Origin: Microcystis panniformis FACHB-1757
GTDB lineage: Bacteria > Cyanobacteriota > Cyanobacteriia > Cyanobacteriales > Microcystaceae
Length of the DNA stretch: 64,000 nucleotides
NCBI RefSeq assembly: GCF_001264245.1
Contig: NZ_CP011339.1
Span: forward strand, 5,580,001 to 5,644,000
Reading direction: 5' to 3'
The notes beneath the pieces were generated by a model. The model saw nothing but the letters and a program-made list of their open reading frames with translations, was not told where the DNA came from and searched no databases. The position numbers and the translations under genes were made by a program. Each line of letters begins with the position of its first letter. Within the stretch, counting starts at the first letter, position 1. Positions 27,438 to 36,698 of the stretch are shown one piece after another.

Positions 27438-27773
27438 CTATTTAGATGGGAAAAACTTTTTCCCTTCTTCAAAGATTTTATTGATATCCTTGAGAGAAAC
27501 TCGAAAAATCGCTAAAACTCCCGTAAAGACTAACAAAAAACCGATAAAACTATTTCGATCATAGAGAAATAAACCCACCAAAACGATAAAATAGGGAGAG
27601 AGAATTTTACTAATATTTTCAACTACAGTAACCACCTCTGGAGTAGGAGTATCAACAAGATTAATATCAGTTTTATCCTGATCTGGTTCGAGATTTTGCT
27701 TAATTGAAAACATCACCTCCTGTAGGTCTTTGACCTCCGGTGGGTTCGGTTCCTTCGCTGGTTTGCCAAACAT
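27438..27773 (-). CDS. Hypothetical membrane protein
   Basis: A 111-aa protein. The N-terminal half is hydrophilic and rich in Pro, Asp and Glu; two closely spaced hydrophobic segments (ILSPYFIVLVGLFLY and SFIGFLLVFTGVLAIF) follow; the tail is basic (KKFFPSK). I do not recognise the family. It is divergent from leuA, 176 bp away, and stands alone. Confidence 0.65.
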   Translation of the reverse strand: MFGKPAKEPNPPEVKDLQEVMFSIKQNLEPDQDKTDINLVDTPTPEVVTVVENISKILSPYFIVLVGLFLYDRNSFIGFLLVFTGVLAIFRVSLKDINKIFEEGKKFFPSK

Positions 27774-27949
27774 TGTTAACTACCTCGCCAATTTATCTAT
27801 ATCCTCTATGGTAGCCAAAAAGAGGGCAAGCCGGAAAAGCGCGAGCAAGTCGAGAAATTCTCAGGGCAATTTTCCTTAACAACCCCCTCGGCCTCGGCTG
27901 CTATAATCAGAGGAACAACTCCCAAGTTCGTTAACGGTACAAAAAAACT

Positions 27950-29551
27950 ATGAATACCAGTCCAGACCGTGTGATTATCTTCGATACCACCCTTCGAGAT
28001 GGGGAACAGTCCCCGGGTGCCGCTTTAAATGTGGATGAGAAGCTAACCATAGCGCGCGCACTGGCACGACTGGGAGTTGATGTCATTGAAGCAGGTTTTC
28101 CCCACGCTAGTCCGGGGGACTTTGAAGCTGTACAGAAAATTGCCGCCAGCGTCGGCAGCGAAGCTGATAGCCCGATTATTTGCGGATTAGCCCGGGCTAC
28201 CCAAAAAGATATCAAATCTGCCGCCGATGCGCTCAGACCCGCCGCCAAGCCCAGAATTCACACCTTCCTAGCCACATCTGATATCCACCTCCAATACAAA
28301 CTTAAGAAGACTCGTCAGGAAGTTCTTGACATTGTGCCAGAAATGGTGGCCTATGCTAAATCCTTCCTTAATGATGTGGAATTTTCCCCCGAAGATGCTG
28401 GCCGCAGCGATCCGGAATTCCTCTATCAAGTCCTCGAAAGAGCGATCGCCGCAGGAGCCACCACTGTTAATATTCCCGATACCGTCGGTTATACCACCCC
28501 TAGCGAATTTGGGGCTTTAATCCGTGGTATTAAGGAAAATGTCCCCAATATCGACCAAGCGATTATCTCCGTCCATGGTCACGATGACCTAGGGTTAGCG
28601 GTGGCTAATTTCCTCGAAGCAGTTAAAAATGGCGCTCGACAGTTGGAATGTACCATTAATGGTATCGGTGAGCGTGCCGGTAATGCTTCCCTAGAAGAAT
28701 TGGTGATGGCCCTTCATGTGCGGCGCTCCTATTTTAATCCTTTCCTCGGTCGTTCCCCAGAATCCACGGAACCTTTAACCAAGATCAACACCAAGGAAAT
28801 ATATCGCACTTCTCGCCTAGTTTCTAATCTTACCGGCATGATTGTGCAACCGAATAAGGCGATCGTCGGTGCTAACGCTTTCGCACACGAGTCGGGAATC
28901 CATCAGGACGGGGTGTTAAAACATAAACTCACCTATGAGATTATGGACGCAGAATCGATCGGTTTAACTAATAATCAGATCGTTCTCGGTAAACTCTCTG
29001 GCCGCAACGCTTTTCGCTCTCGGTTACAGGAATTGGGTTTTGAGCTTTCGGAAACGGAACTTAATAACGCTTTTATCCAGTTTAAGGAAATGGCTGATCG
29101 CAAAAAGGAAATCACCGATCGCGATCTAGAAGCTATTGTTAACGATGAAATCGATACGGTTCCCGATCACTTTCGCCTCGAATTAGTACAAGTGTCCTGT
29201 GGCAATAACGCCAGACCCACGGCCACGGTAACAATTCGCACTCCCGACGGTAGCGAGTTATCCGATGCGGCCATTGGTACAGGGCCAGTGGATGCTCTCT
29301 GCAAAGCGATTGATCGAGTGGTGCAGATTCCGAACGAATTAATCTCTTTCTCGGTGCGAGAAGTTACCGAGGGAATCGATGCTTTAGGAGAAGTGACCAT
29401 CCGTCTCCGTTACGAAGGACGCACCTATTCTGCTCGCGCAGCCGATACCGATATTATTGTCGCCTCCGCTCGTGCCTACGTCAGTGCCTTAAACCGTCTC
29501 CACGTCGCACTGCAGCAGAAGGAAAAAACCCCCGAAATGCTACAAGTCTAG
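27950..29551 (+). CDS. leuA: 2-isopropylmalate synthase
   Basis: First committed step of leucine synthesis: condenses acetyl-CoA with 2-oxoisovalerate. The 533-aa protein has the HMGL-like signature FDTTLRDGEQSPGA (residues 10-23), the metal-binding VHGHDDLGLAVAN (about residue 204), the catalytic-domain ending NAFAHESGIHQDG and the C-terminal leucine-binding regulatory domain (residues about 400-520), so feedback control by leucine is expected. Monocistronic. Confidence 0.97.
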   Translation: MNTSPDRVIIFDTTLRDGEQSPGAALNVDEKLTIARALARLGVDVIEAGFPHASPGDFEAVQKIAASVGSEADSPIICGLARATQKDIKSAADALRPAAKPRIHTFLATSDIHLQYKLKKTRQEVLDIVPEMVAYAKSFLNDVEFSPEDAGRSDPEFLYQVLERAIAAGATTVNIPDTVGYTTPSEFGALIRGIKENVPNIDQAIISVHGHDDLGLAVANFLEAVKNGARQLECTINGIGERAGNASLEELVMALHVRRSYFNPFLGRSPESTEPLTKINTKEIYRTSRLVSNLTGMIVQPNKAIVGANAFAHESGIHQDGVLKHKLTYEIMDAESIGLTNNQIVLGKLSGRNAFRSRLQELGFELSETELNNAFIQFKEMADRKKEITDRDLEAIVNDEIDTVPDHFRLELVQVSCGNNARPTATVTIRTPDGSELSDAAIGTGPVDALCKAIDRVVQIPNELISFSVREVTEGIDALGEVTIRLRYEGRTYSARAADTDIIVASARAYVSALNRLHVALQQKEKTPEMLQV

Positions 29552-29589
29552 ATAGGGTTTGCTGAACAAGTTGGTCGGTGGGGTTAGGA

Positions 29590-29775
29590 GTCAGTTATCA
29601 GTTATCAGTTATCAGTTATCAGTTATCAGTTATCAGTTAAGTACCTAGGCAAAATTATTTACACATGACGATCATTGCCCCGTAAGGGTTTTAGCTCGAT
29701 CGGGCAGGTAATTAATTTTGCATGACTACTTATCAGTTATCAGTTATCAGTTATCAGTTATCAGTTATCAGTTCA
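29590..29775. repeat. TTATCAG array split by a MITE
   Basis: Heptamers at about 29590-29637 and 29732-29775, separated by the 91-bp MITE at 29640-29730. A fragment of a GGGTTTGCTG-family MITE end begins at 29555, right after the leuA stop codon (29551). Confidence 0.9.
29640..29730. mobile_element. 91-bp TA-MITE, near-identical to the copy in tnpB
   Basis: Starts AGTACCTAGG, ends GACTACT, TA duplication on both sides. The interior (ATGACGATCATTGCCCCGTA and following) is the same as in 6776-6866, which suggests recent movement. Confidence 0.9.
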
Positions 29776-30007
29776 CTGAGAAAACTCCCCACACCCCACA
29801 CCCCACTTCCCCATCACCCCACACCCATCTCCCCATGGCGCTGTTGGAGAAAATCTTAAATTTGTCTCGCAAATTTCTAAAATGTTGCTAAGTTAATATT
29901 ATGAGCTTGCGCTCTAACAATTTTAATACAAGTGTATTAAAATTGGATGCGCGTAAAAGCAATGAGGGATGAAATTTATCCGTAAGAATCCGATCAAATT
30001 AAATACA

Positions 30008-30109
30008 ATAGCTAAAGACTAAAGGAATTAGCCAAGGCAAATAGGGATGCCGTTCCTCTTGCCAATGGGAACGGTTAACCCACCCATAATTCCTTGGATA
30101 CTTAGCTAT
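30008..30109. ncRNA. Candidate structured RNA upstream of sigA
   Basis: Three nested perfect stems share one axis: ATAGCTAA (30008-30015)/TTAGCTAT (30102-30109), AAGGAATTA (30022-30030)/TAATTCCTT (30087-30095) and CCGTTCC (30050-30056)/GGAACGG (30068-30074). An alternative GGCAA/TTGCC pairing exists inside. The strand cannot be decided. It could be a small RNA, part of the long sigA leader or a MITE remnant. Nothing else coding is seen in 29776-30400. Confidence 0.4.
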
Positions 30110-30400
30110 CTGGTCAACACCGCAGACAAACCGGCGATCGGATTTCAGTACTCCAGCCATTTACCCAATTTTTGCAGGAGCCAGATTATGAGTTGACCGA
30201 GCTAAAACAGCATTCCGTGTCGCTAAAATCGCATCGACACAAGGAAATTTAAGCAAAGTTCTTCTCCCATTTGTTGTAATTAAAGCTACAATCGGAAAAG
30301 TCTTTCCCCGTCTCGGATTTGAGACACAAATTTGTTCAGTATCACCTAGATTGAGATTCGATCTTCTAGTTTTGCACAGAAGGAGCAAGAGGAAAACGGC

Positions 30401-31651
30401 ATGATGCAGGCCCACGATGTACTAACCCTTACCGAGCCGCCATTGGATTTAGATTTGATTGACCTAGACGAAGACTTCGATGATGAGGATATCGAGTTAG
30501 AGCTAGAAGAAACCAGCGATAGCAACGATGGCAAAAAAACCCGCCGCCTTGCCAGCGCTCGTCGTCGCGACGCCGCTAGAAAAAAACCCTATACAGAAGA
30601 TTCGATTCGGATTTATCTGCAAGAGATCGGCAGGATTCGGTTATTGAGAGCGGAGGAGGAGATCGAATTAGCGAGAAAAATCGCCGACCTACTGAAATTA
30701 GAACGCATTCGCGAAGATTTTTGCCTCTATAGCGATGCTGAATGGGGAAAACAGGTTTTCTTGTTCGAGCGCATCGAGAAAATTATCGCCGAAAAATCGG
30801 AAAAAGAACCGAAATTATCGGATATTAAGGCTTATTTAGGTAAGACGGAGCTAATGGCTCCCATGCTGGAAGAATGGCTGGCGAAATCAAAGGAATACTT
30901 ATCGGCCTTTAAGCGTCGTTTGTACCATGGTCGTCGCGCTAAGGAAAAAATGGTACAATCGAACCTGCGTTTAGTGGTTTCGATCGCCAAGAAATACATG
31001 AATCGCGGTCTTTCCTTCCAAGATTTAATTCAAGAAGGTTCCCTCGGTTTGATCCGCGCCGCCGAAAAATTCGACCACGAAAAGGGTTATAAATTCTCCA
31101 CCTATGCCACTTGGTGGATTCGTCAAGCCATCACCCGGGCGATCGCAGATCAATCCCGCACCATTCGTCTTCCCGTCCACCTCTACGAAACCATCTCCCG
31201 GATCAAAAAAACCACCAAGATTCTTTCTCAGGAAATGCGTCGCAAACCCACCGAGGAAGAAATCGCCACCAAGATGGAGATGACCATCGAAAAACTGCGT
31301 TTTATTGCCAAATCTGCCCAATTACCGATTTCTCTAGAGACTCCCATCGGTAAAGAAGAAGATTCCCGTTTAGGAGACTTTATCGAAGCGGATGGGGAAA
31401 CCCCAGAAGATGAAGTTTCTAAAAATTTATTACGCGAGGATTTAGAAAATGTCCTCGATACCCTTAGTCCTCGCGAACGCGATGTGCTGCGTCTGCGCTA
31501 CGGTTTAGATGATGGCCGGATGAAAACACTCGAAGAAATCGGCCAGATTTTCAACGTCACTCGCGAGCGCATTCGTCAAATAGAAGCCAAGGCCCTGCGG
31601 AAACTGCGTCACCCTAACCGCAATAGTATCCTCAAAGAGTACATTCGTTAA
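30401..31651 (+). CDS. sigA: Principal RNA polymerase sigma factor SigA (RpoD)
   Basis: Group 1 sigma factor of 416 aa. It has an acidic N-terminus (DLDLIDLDEDFDDEDIE), region 1.2 (DSIRIYLQEIGRIRLL, about residue 67), region 2 (NLRLVVSIAKKYMNRGLSF, DLIQEGSLGLIRAAEKFD, YKFSTYATWWIRQAI), region 3 and region 4 with the -35-binding helix-turn-helix (TLEEIGQIFNVTRERIRQIE). It directs the polymerase to housekeeping promoters. The ATG at 30401 follows AGAGGAAAAC. The gene is followed by a terminator and has an unusually long non-coding upstream region. Confidence 0.96.
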   Translation: MMQAHDVLTLTEPPLDLDLIDLDEDFDDEDIELELEETSDSNDGKKTRRLASARRRDAARKKPYTEDSIRIYLQEIGRIRLLRAEEEIELARKIADLLKLERIREDFCLYSDAEWGKQVFLFERIEKIIAEKSEKEPKLSDIKAYLGKTELMAPMLEEWLAKSKEYLSAFKRRLYHGRRAKEKMVQSNLRLVVSIAKKYMNRGLSFQDLIQEGSLGLIRAAEKFDHEKGYKFSTYATWWIRQAITRAIADQSRTIRLPVHLYETISRIKKTTKILSQEMRRKPTEEEIATKMEMTIEKLRFIAKSAQLPISLETPIGKEEDSRLGDFIEADGETPEDEVSKNLLREDLENVLDTLSPRERDVLRLRYGLDDGRMKTLEEIGQIFNVTRERIRQIEAKALRKLRHPNRNSILKEYIR

Positions 31652-31673
31652 CTTGCCGCTCTTAAAAAACTAG

Positions 31674-31701
31674 AAACTGAGTCTCCTTGAGGCTCAGTTT
31701 T
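31674..31701 (+). terminator. Intrinsic terminator after sigA
   Basis: AAACTGAGTCTC, a 3-nt loop, GAGGCTCAGTTT followed by T: a long stem just downstream of the sigA stop. Confidence 0.8.
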
Positions 31702-31865
31702 AGAGTCATTTACACTTCCCCATCGCTGGGAACCCAATCCTGAAAATATCTCTGGGATTGCCCCAACCTTGTCCAGAAAACTCTTGCAACAAATAGCACA
31801 AATCTGTTATCATGGTTTGTCTGTGTCCGGATTAACCATACCAGTATTGAGAACAAGAAACGACT

Positions 31866-32159
31866 GTGGCTAATACAAAGTCTGCACTCAAACGAGTCCA
31901 AATCTCCGAAAGAAATCGTCTACGCAACAAAGCGTACAAGTCAGCCGTAAGAACCCTGATCAAAAAATGTCTTGTCGCCGTCTCGTCCTACGGAGCTAAC
32001 CCCAGCCCGGAAGGGTTAGAAAGCGCCCAACAAGCTCTATCAGAAGCTTACAGTAAAATCGATAAAGCCGTCAAGCGCAACGTCTTGCACCGGAACAACG
32101 GCGCCAGAAAAAAAGCCAGTTTAGCCAAAGCTTTGCAAAAAGTTAGCCAAGCTTCCTAA
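31866..32159 (+). CDS. rpsT: 30S ribosomal protein S20
   Basis: A 97-aa basic protein beginning MANTKSALKRVQISERNRLRN, the standard S20 N-terminus. It binds 16S rRNA early in 30S assembly. The start codon is GTG. It lies 50 bp before tatD. Confidence 0.96.
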   Translation: MANTKSALKRVQISERNRLRNKAYKSAVRTLIKKCLVAVSSYGANPSPEGLESAQQALSEAYSKIDKAVKRNVLHRNNGARKKASLAKALQKVSQAS

Positions 32160-32209
32160 GAAACAATTAAGCTGTAATCAGGACAGACGCAACAAGCGAT
32201 CGGGGGTCG

Positions 32210-32989
32210 ATGCAATTAATAGATACGCACGTTCATTTGAACTTTGACGTTTTGCAAGCCGACTTGCCCGCTATCTCCGAACGTTGGCGAAGTGTGGGAG
32301 TCGTTCATCTGGTTCACTCCTGTGTCGAACCAGAAGAATTTGCGGCGATTAAAGCCATTGCTGATCAATTTGAGGAAATTTCCTTCGCCGTCGGTTTACA
32401 TCCCCTAGATGCCCAAAAATGGCGAGATAATAGTGCCGATCAGATCGAATCCCTAGCCCGATCTGATCGGCGCGTCGTGGCGATCGGAGAAATGGGTTTA
32501 GACTTCTATAAAGCGGATAACCAAGAGCAGCAAAAACAGGTGTTTTGGACGCAACTAGAAATCGCCCATCGTCTCGATAAACCCGTGATTATCCATTGTC
32601 GAGATGCAGCCCCGGTCATGCGGGAGGAAATCAGCGCCTTTCGGCAACAAGTGGGCAAAATTCGCGGCGTGATGCACTGCTGGACTGGCAACCCCGAAGA
32701 AACTCAATGGTTTTTAGATTTGGGTTTTTACATCAGCTTTAGCGGCATTGTCACCTTCAAAAACAGTAAAACCGTGCAAGCTGCCGCCCAAATTGTCCCC
32801 AGCGATCGCATACTAATCGAAACCGATTGCCCCTTTCTCTCCCCCAATCCCCACCGCGGTAAACCCTGTGAACCCTCTTTCGTCTTCCATGTAGCCGAAA
32901 CCGTCGCCCGTCTGCGCGGCTATCCGGTCGAAACCCTAGCCGAACAAACCACCCACAACGCCCGCCACTTATTTCAACTCCCCAGTTAA
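32210..32989 (+). CDS. tatD: TatD-family metal-dependent deoxyribonuclease
   Basis: A 259-aa TIM-barrel hydrolase with the metal-binding DTHVHL at the start, GEMGLDFYK, VIIHCRDA, GVMHCWTG and the C-terminal ETDCPFLSP motif. The family are Mg-dependent 3'-5' exonucleases that act on DNA or RNA ends. It sits between rpsT and rpoB, an order I recall as also found in Synechocystis. Confidence 0.93.
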   Translation: MQLIDTHVHLNFDVLQADLPAISERWRSVGVVHLVHSCVEPEEFAAIKAIADQFEEISFAVGLHPLDAQKWRDNSADQIESLARSDRRVVAIGEMGLDFYKADNQEQQKQVFWTQLEIAHRLDKPVIIHCRDAAPVMREEISAFRQQVGKIRGVMHCWTGNPEETQWFLDLGFYISFSGIVTFKNSKTVQAAAQIVPSDRILIETDCPFLSPNPHRGKPCEPSFVFHVAETVARLRGYPVETLAEQTTHNARHLFQLPS

Positions 32990-33170
32990 AAAACACAGTT
33001 TATTAGCACCGAGCAGGGAATGGGGAAATGGGGGAATTCAACTAAAACCCCAACACCCCAACACCCCAACACCCTAAAACCCTAAAAACCCAACACCCAA
33101 CCCCTAAAAACCCCGATCTCCGAGAGCAATTCCCGACCGTCGCTATCGTGTCATCAGCCCTTGTAACCCT

Positions 33171-36100
33171 ATGAACAATCTTACCTTTAATCTCTTACCC
33201 GACCTCATCGAAATCCAACACTCCAGTTTTCGGTGGTTTTTGGAAGAAGGACTAATCGAGGAACTGAATAGCTTTTCCCCCATCAGCGACTATACAGGTA
33301 AATTAGAACTACATTTCCTCGGCCAGGACTACAGACTCAAAGAACCGAAATACAACGTCGATGAAGCCAAACGACGCGATAGCACCTATTCCGTTCAGAT
33401 GTACGTTCCCACCCGTCTAATCAACAAAGAAACGGGAGAAAACATCGAACAGGAAGTCTTTATCGGCGATTTACCCCTGATGACCGAACGGGGAACCTTT
33501 ATCATTAACGGGGCTGAACGAGTCATCGTCAATCAGATCGTCCGTTCTCCCGGTGTTTACTACAAGGCCGAAATCGACAAAAATGGTCGCCGTACCTACT
33601 CCGCTTCCCTGATTCCCAACCGAGGAGCTTGGTTAAAATTTGAAACCGACAAAAACGGCTTAGTCTGGGTCAGAATCGACAAAACCCGCAAATTATCCGC
33701 CCAAGTTCTCCTGAAAGCGATCGGATTGAGCGATAACGAAATCTTTGACTCCCTACGCCATCCCGAATTCTACCAAAAAACCCTCGACAAAGAAGGCAAT
33801 CCCACCGAAGAAGAGGCCCTGCTCGACCTGTACCGCAAACTACGCCCCGGGGAACCCCCCACCGTCACTGGCGGACAACAACTGCTCGAATCGCGCTTTT
33901 TTGACAATAAACGCTACGATCTCGGTCGCGTTGGTCGTTATAAACTCAACAAAAAACTACGCCTCAACGTCCCCGATAACCAGCGCGTTCTCACCACCAC
34001 CGACATCTTATCGGCGATCGACTACCTAATTAACCTCGAATTTGACATCGGCAACACCGACGACATCGACCACCTCGGCAACCGTCGCGTCCGTTCCGTG
34101 GGTGAACTGCTCCAAAACCAAGTGCGAGTAGGTTTAAACCGCTTAGAAAGAATCATTCGGGAACGGATGACCGTCAGCGAATCCCAAAACCTCACCCCCG
34201 CTTCCCTAGTCAACCCGAAACCCCTAGTAGCGGCGATTAAAGAATTCTTTGGTTCCTCGCAACTCTCCCAGTTCATGGATCAAACCAACCCCCTAGCGGA
34301 ATTGACCCATAAACGCCGCATTTCCGCCCTTGGCCCTGGCGGTCTCACCCGGGAACGGGCCGGTTTTGCCGTGCGCGACATTCACCCCTCCCACCACGGC
34401 CGCATTTGTCCGGTGGAAACCCCAGAAGGTCCCAACGCCGGCTTAATCGGTTCCCTGGCCACCTACGCCCGCGTCAACGACTACGGTTTTATTGAAACCC
34501 CCTGTTACGCGGTGGAAAATGGCCGAGTTCGCTACGATCTCCCCGTTAAATACCTCACCGCCGACGAAGAAGACGATCTCAGAGTCGCACCGGGAGACGT
34601 GGCCACCGATGAAAATGGTTATATCCTCGGCGAAACTATCCCAGTGCGCTATCGGCAGGAATTCTCCACCACCTCCCCCGAACAAGTGGACTACGTTTGT
34701 GTTTCCCCCGTCCAAATTGTCTCGGTGGCCACTTCCCTGATTCCCTTCCTTGAACACGACGACGCTAACCGCGCCCTCATGGGTTCTAATATGCAGCGAC
34801 AAGCGGTTCCCCTGCTGCGTCCCGAACGTCCCCTTGTGGGTACCGGATTGGAAGCACAGGCCGCTCGCGACTCTGGTATGGTCATCGTTTCCCGTACCAA
34901 TGGGGTCGTTTCCTACGTCGATGCTAACCGGATTCGCATCAAAGTGGCGGATGAAGACAAAGAGATTTTCGGTAAGAGCGAGATAGAGTACGAAATTCAG
35001 AAATATCAACGCTCTAACCAAGATACCTGCCTAAATCAGCGTCCTTTAGTCTATCAAGGGGAACAAGTTGTGCCAGGGCAGATCCTCGCCGATGGTTCCG
35101 CCACCGAAGGAGGAGAAATCGCCCTCGGCCAGAATATCCTCGTCGCCTATATGCCCTGGGAAGGCTATAACTACGAAGACGCGATTTTAATCAGCGAAAG
35201 ACTGGTGGCACAAGACACCTACACCAGTATCCACATTGAAAAATACGAAATCGAAGCTCGTCAAACTAAACTCGGACCTGAGGAAATCACCAGGGAAATT
35301 CCCAACGTCGGTGAAGATGCCCTGCGAAACCTCGATGAACGAGGCATTATTCGCATCGGGGCCTGGGTAGAAGCCAGCGATATCCTCGTGGGGAAAGTCA
35401 CCCCGAAAGGCGAATCAGACCAACCCCCCGAAGAAAAACTACTGCGGGCAATTTTCGGCGAAAAGGCCCGGGATGTACGGGATAACTCCCTGCGCGTCCC
35501 CAACGGCGAAAAAGGCCGGGTAGTGGATGTGCGGGTATTTACCCGCGAACAGGGAGATGAATTACCCCCCGGGGCCAATATGGTGGTACGGGTTTACGTT
35601 GCCCAAAAACGCAAAATCCAAGTGGGCGATAAAATGGCGGGTCGTCACGGCAATAAAGGGATTATTTCTCGGATTCTGCCCCTAGAAGATATGCCCTACC
35701 TCCCCGATGGTCGTCCCGTCGATATCGTTCTCAATCCCCTAGGGGTTCCCAGTCGCATGAACGTCGGTCAGGTGTTTGAATGTTTACTGGGTTGGGCTGG
35801 CGAAAATCTGGGCGTGCGCTTTAAGATTACTCCTTTTGACGAAATGTATGGGGAAGAAGCCAGCCGTTTGACCGTCCACGGATTGCTAGAAAATGCCTCG
35901 AAAAAACCCAATCGTGATTGGGTGTTCAAGGAAGAACACGCGGGCAAAGTCACCGTTTACGATGGTCGCACCGGCGAACCCTTTGACCGTCCCGTTACCG
36001 TCGGTATGGCCTATATGTTAAAACTGGTTCACCTAGTTGATGATAAAATTCACGCCCGTTCTACCGGTCCCTACTCCTTGGTTACTCAGCAACCCCTGGG

Positions 36101-36482
36101 CGGTAAAGCTCAACAGGGAGGCCAGCGCTTCGGAGAAATGGAAGTCTGGGCCCTGGAGGCCTACGGGGCAGCCTATACCTTGCAGGAATTGCTCACGGTG
36201 AAATCCGATGATATGCAAGGACGGAATGAGGCTTTAAATGCGATCGTAAAAGGCAAGCCGATTCCCCGCCCGGGTACGCCAGAATCCTTTAAGGTTTTGA
36301 TGCGAGAATTGCAATCCCTCGGCCTCGATATCGCCGTTCACAAGGTGGAAAATGCCCCCGATGGTACTTCCCGCGATGTGGAGGTGGATCTGATGGTCGA
36401 TGTCGGTCGTCGCGCCCCCTCTCGCCCCACCTACGAATCTTTAACCACGGAAGACTTTGAGGAAGAAGAATCGGAAGTGTAA
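33171..36482 (+). CDS. rpoB: RNA polymerase beta subunit
   Basis: An 1103-aa, full-length beta subunit of the cyanobacterial size. Visible landmarks are the N-terminal EIQHSSFRWFLEEGLIEEL, RPVETPEGPNAGLI-type CPVETPEGPNAGLIGSLA, GDKMAGRHGNKGI, PSRMNVGQVFE and the C-terminal QQPLGGKAQQGGQRFGEMEVWALE. It is essential for catalysis of RNA synthesis with the gamma, beta' and sigma subunits. The next gene is rpoC2, not rpoC1. Confidence 0.98.
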   Translation: MNNLTFNLLPDLIEIQHSSFRWFLEEGLIEELNSFSPISDYTGKLELHFLGQDYRLKEPKYNVDEAKRRDSTYSVQMYVPTRLINKETGENIEQEVFIGDLPLMTERGTFIINGAERVIVNQIVRSPGVYYKAEIDKNGRRTYSASLIPNRGAWLKFETDKNGLVWVRIDKTRKLSAQVLLKAIGLSDNEIFDSLRHPEFYQKTLDKEGNPTEEEALLDLYRKLRPGEPPTVTGGQQLLESRFFDNKRYDLGRVGRYKLNKKLRLNVPDNQRVLTTTDILSAIDYLINLEFDIGNTDDIDHLGNRRVRSVGELLQNQVRVGLNRLERIIRERMTVSESQNLTPASLVNPKPLVAAIKEFFGSSQLSQFMDQTNPLAELTHKRRISALGPGGLTRERAGFAVRDIHPSHHGRICPVETPEGPNAGLIGSLATYARVNDYGFIETPCYAVENGRVRYDLPVKYLTADEEDDLRVAPGDVATDENGYILGETIPVRYRQEFSTTSPEQVDYVCVSPVQIVSVATSLIPFLEHDDANRALMGSNMQRQAVPLLRPERPLVGTGLEAQAARDSGMVIVSRTNGVVSYVDANRIRIKVADEDKEIFGKSEIEYEIQKYQRSNQDTCLNQRPLVYQGEQVVPGQILADGSATEGGEIALGQNILVAYMPWEGYNYEDAILISERLVAQDTYTSIHIEKYEIEARQTKLGPEEITREIPNVGEDALRNLDERGIIRIGAWVEASDILVGKVTPKGESDQPPEEKLLRAIFGEKARDVRDNSLRVPNGEKGRVVDVRVFTREQGDELPPGANMVVRVYVAQKRKIQVGDKMAGRHGNKGIISRILPLEDMPYLPDGRPVDIVLNPLGVPSRMNVGQVFECLLGWAGENLGVRFKITPFDEMYGEEASRLTVHGLLENASKKPNRDWVFKEEHAGKVTVYDGRTGEPFDRPVTVGMAYMLKLVHLVDDKIHARSTGPYSLVTQQPLGGKAQQGGQRFGEMEVWALEAYGAAYTLQELLTVKSDDMQGRNEALNAIVKGKPIPRPGTPESFKVLMRELQSLGLDIAVHKVENAPDGTSRDVEVDLMVDVGRRAPSRPTYESLTTEDFEEEESEV

Positions 36483-36698
36483 TTTCAGTGATCAGTAATC
36501 AGTAATCAGTTATCAGTGAGAAGTCAGGAGTCAGGAGACAGGAGACAGGAGAGAATTTTCCAGGAAAAAGCAAAAAAAAGGACAGTAAAGTAAAAATTTG
36601 CCTATTCCCCGTTCCCTATTTCCTGTTCCCTTTTCTAACTGATAGCTGAATGCTGATGGCTGATAGCTAATAGCTGTTTACTTGTTACTGGGATCGAG
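36483..36698. repeat. Repeat-filled rpoB-rpoC2 spacer
   Basis: Contains CAGTAATCAGTTATCAG and GGAGTCAGGAGACAG repeats and short palindromes (GCTGATGGCTGATAGC). It is the place where many cyanobacteria have rpoC1. No trace of rpoC1 is readable. Confidence 0.7.

Noticed and set aside
34443..35021. 192-aa minus-strand frame inside rpoB
   Set aside because: A shadow of a strongly conserved coding region, with no ribosome-binding site or recognisable domain.
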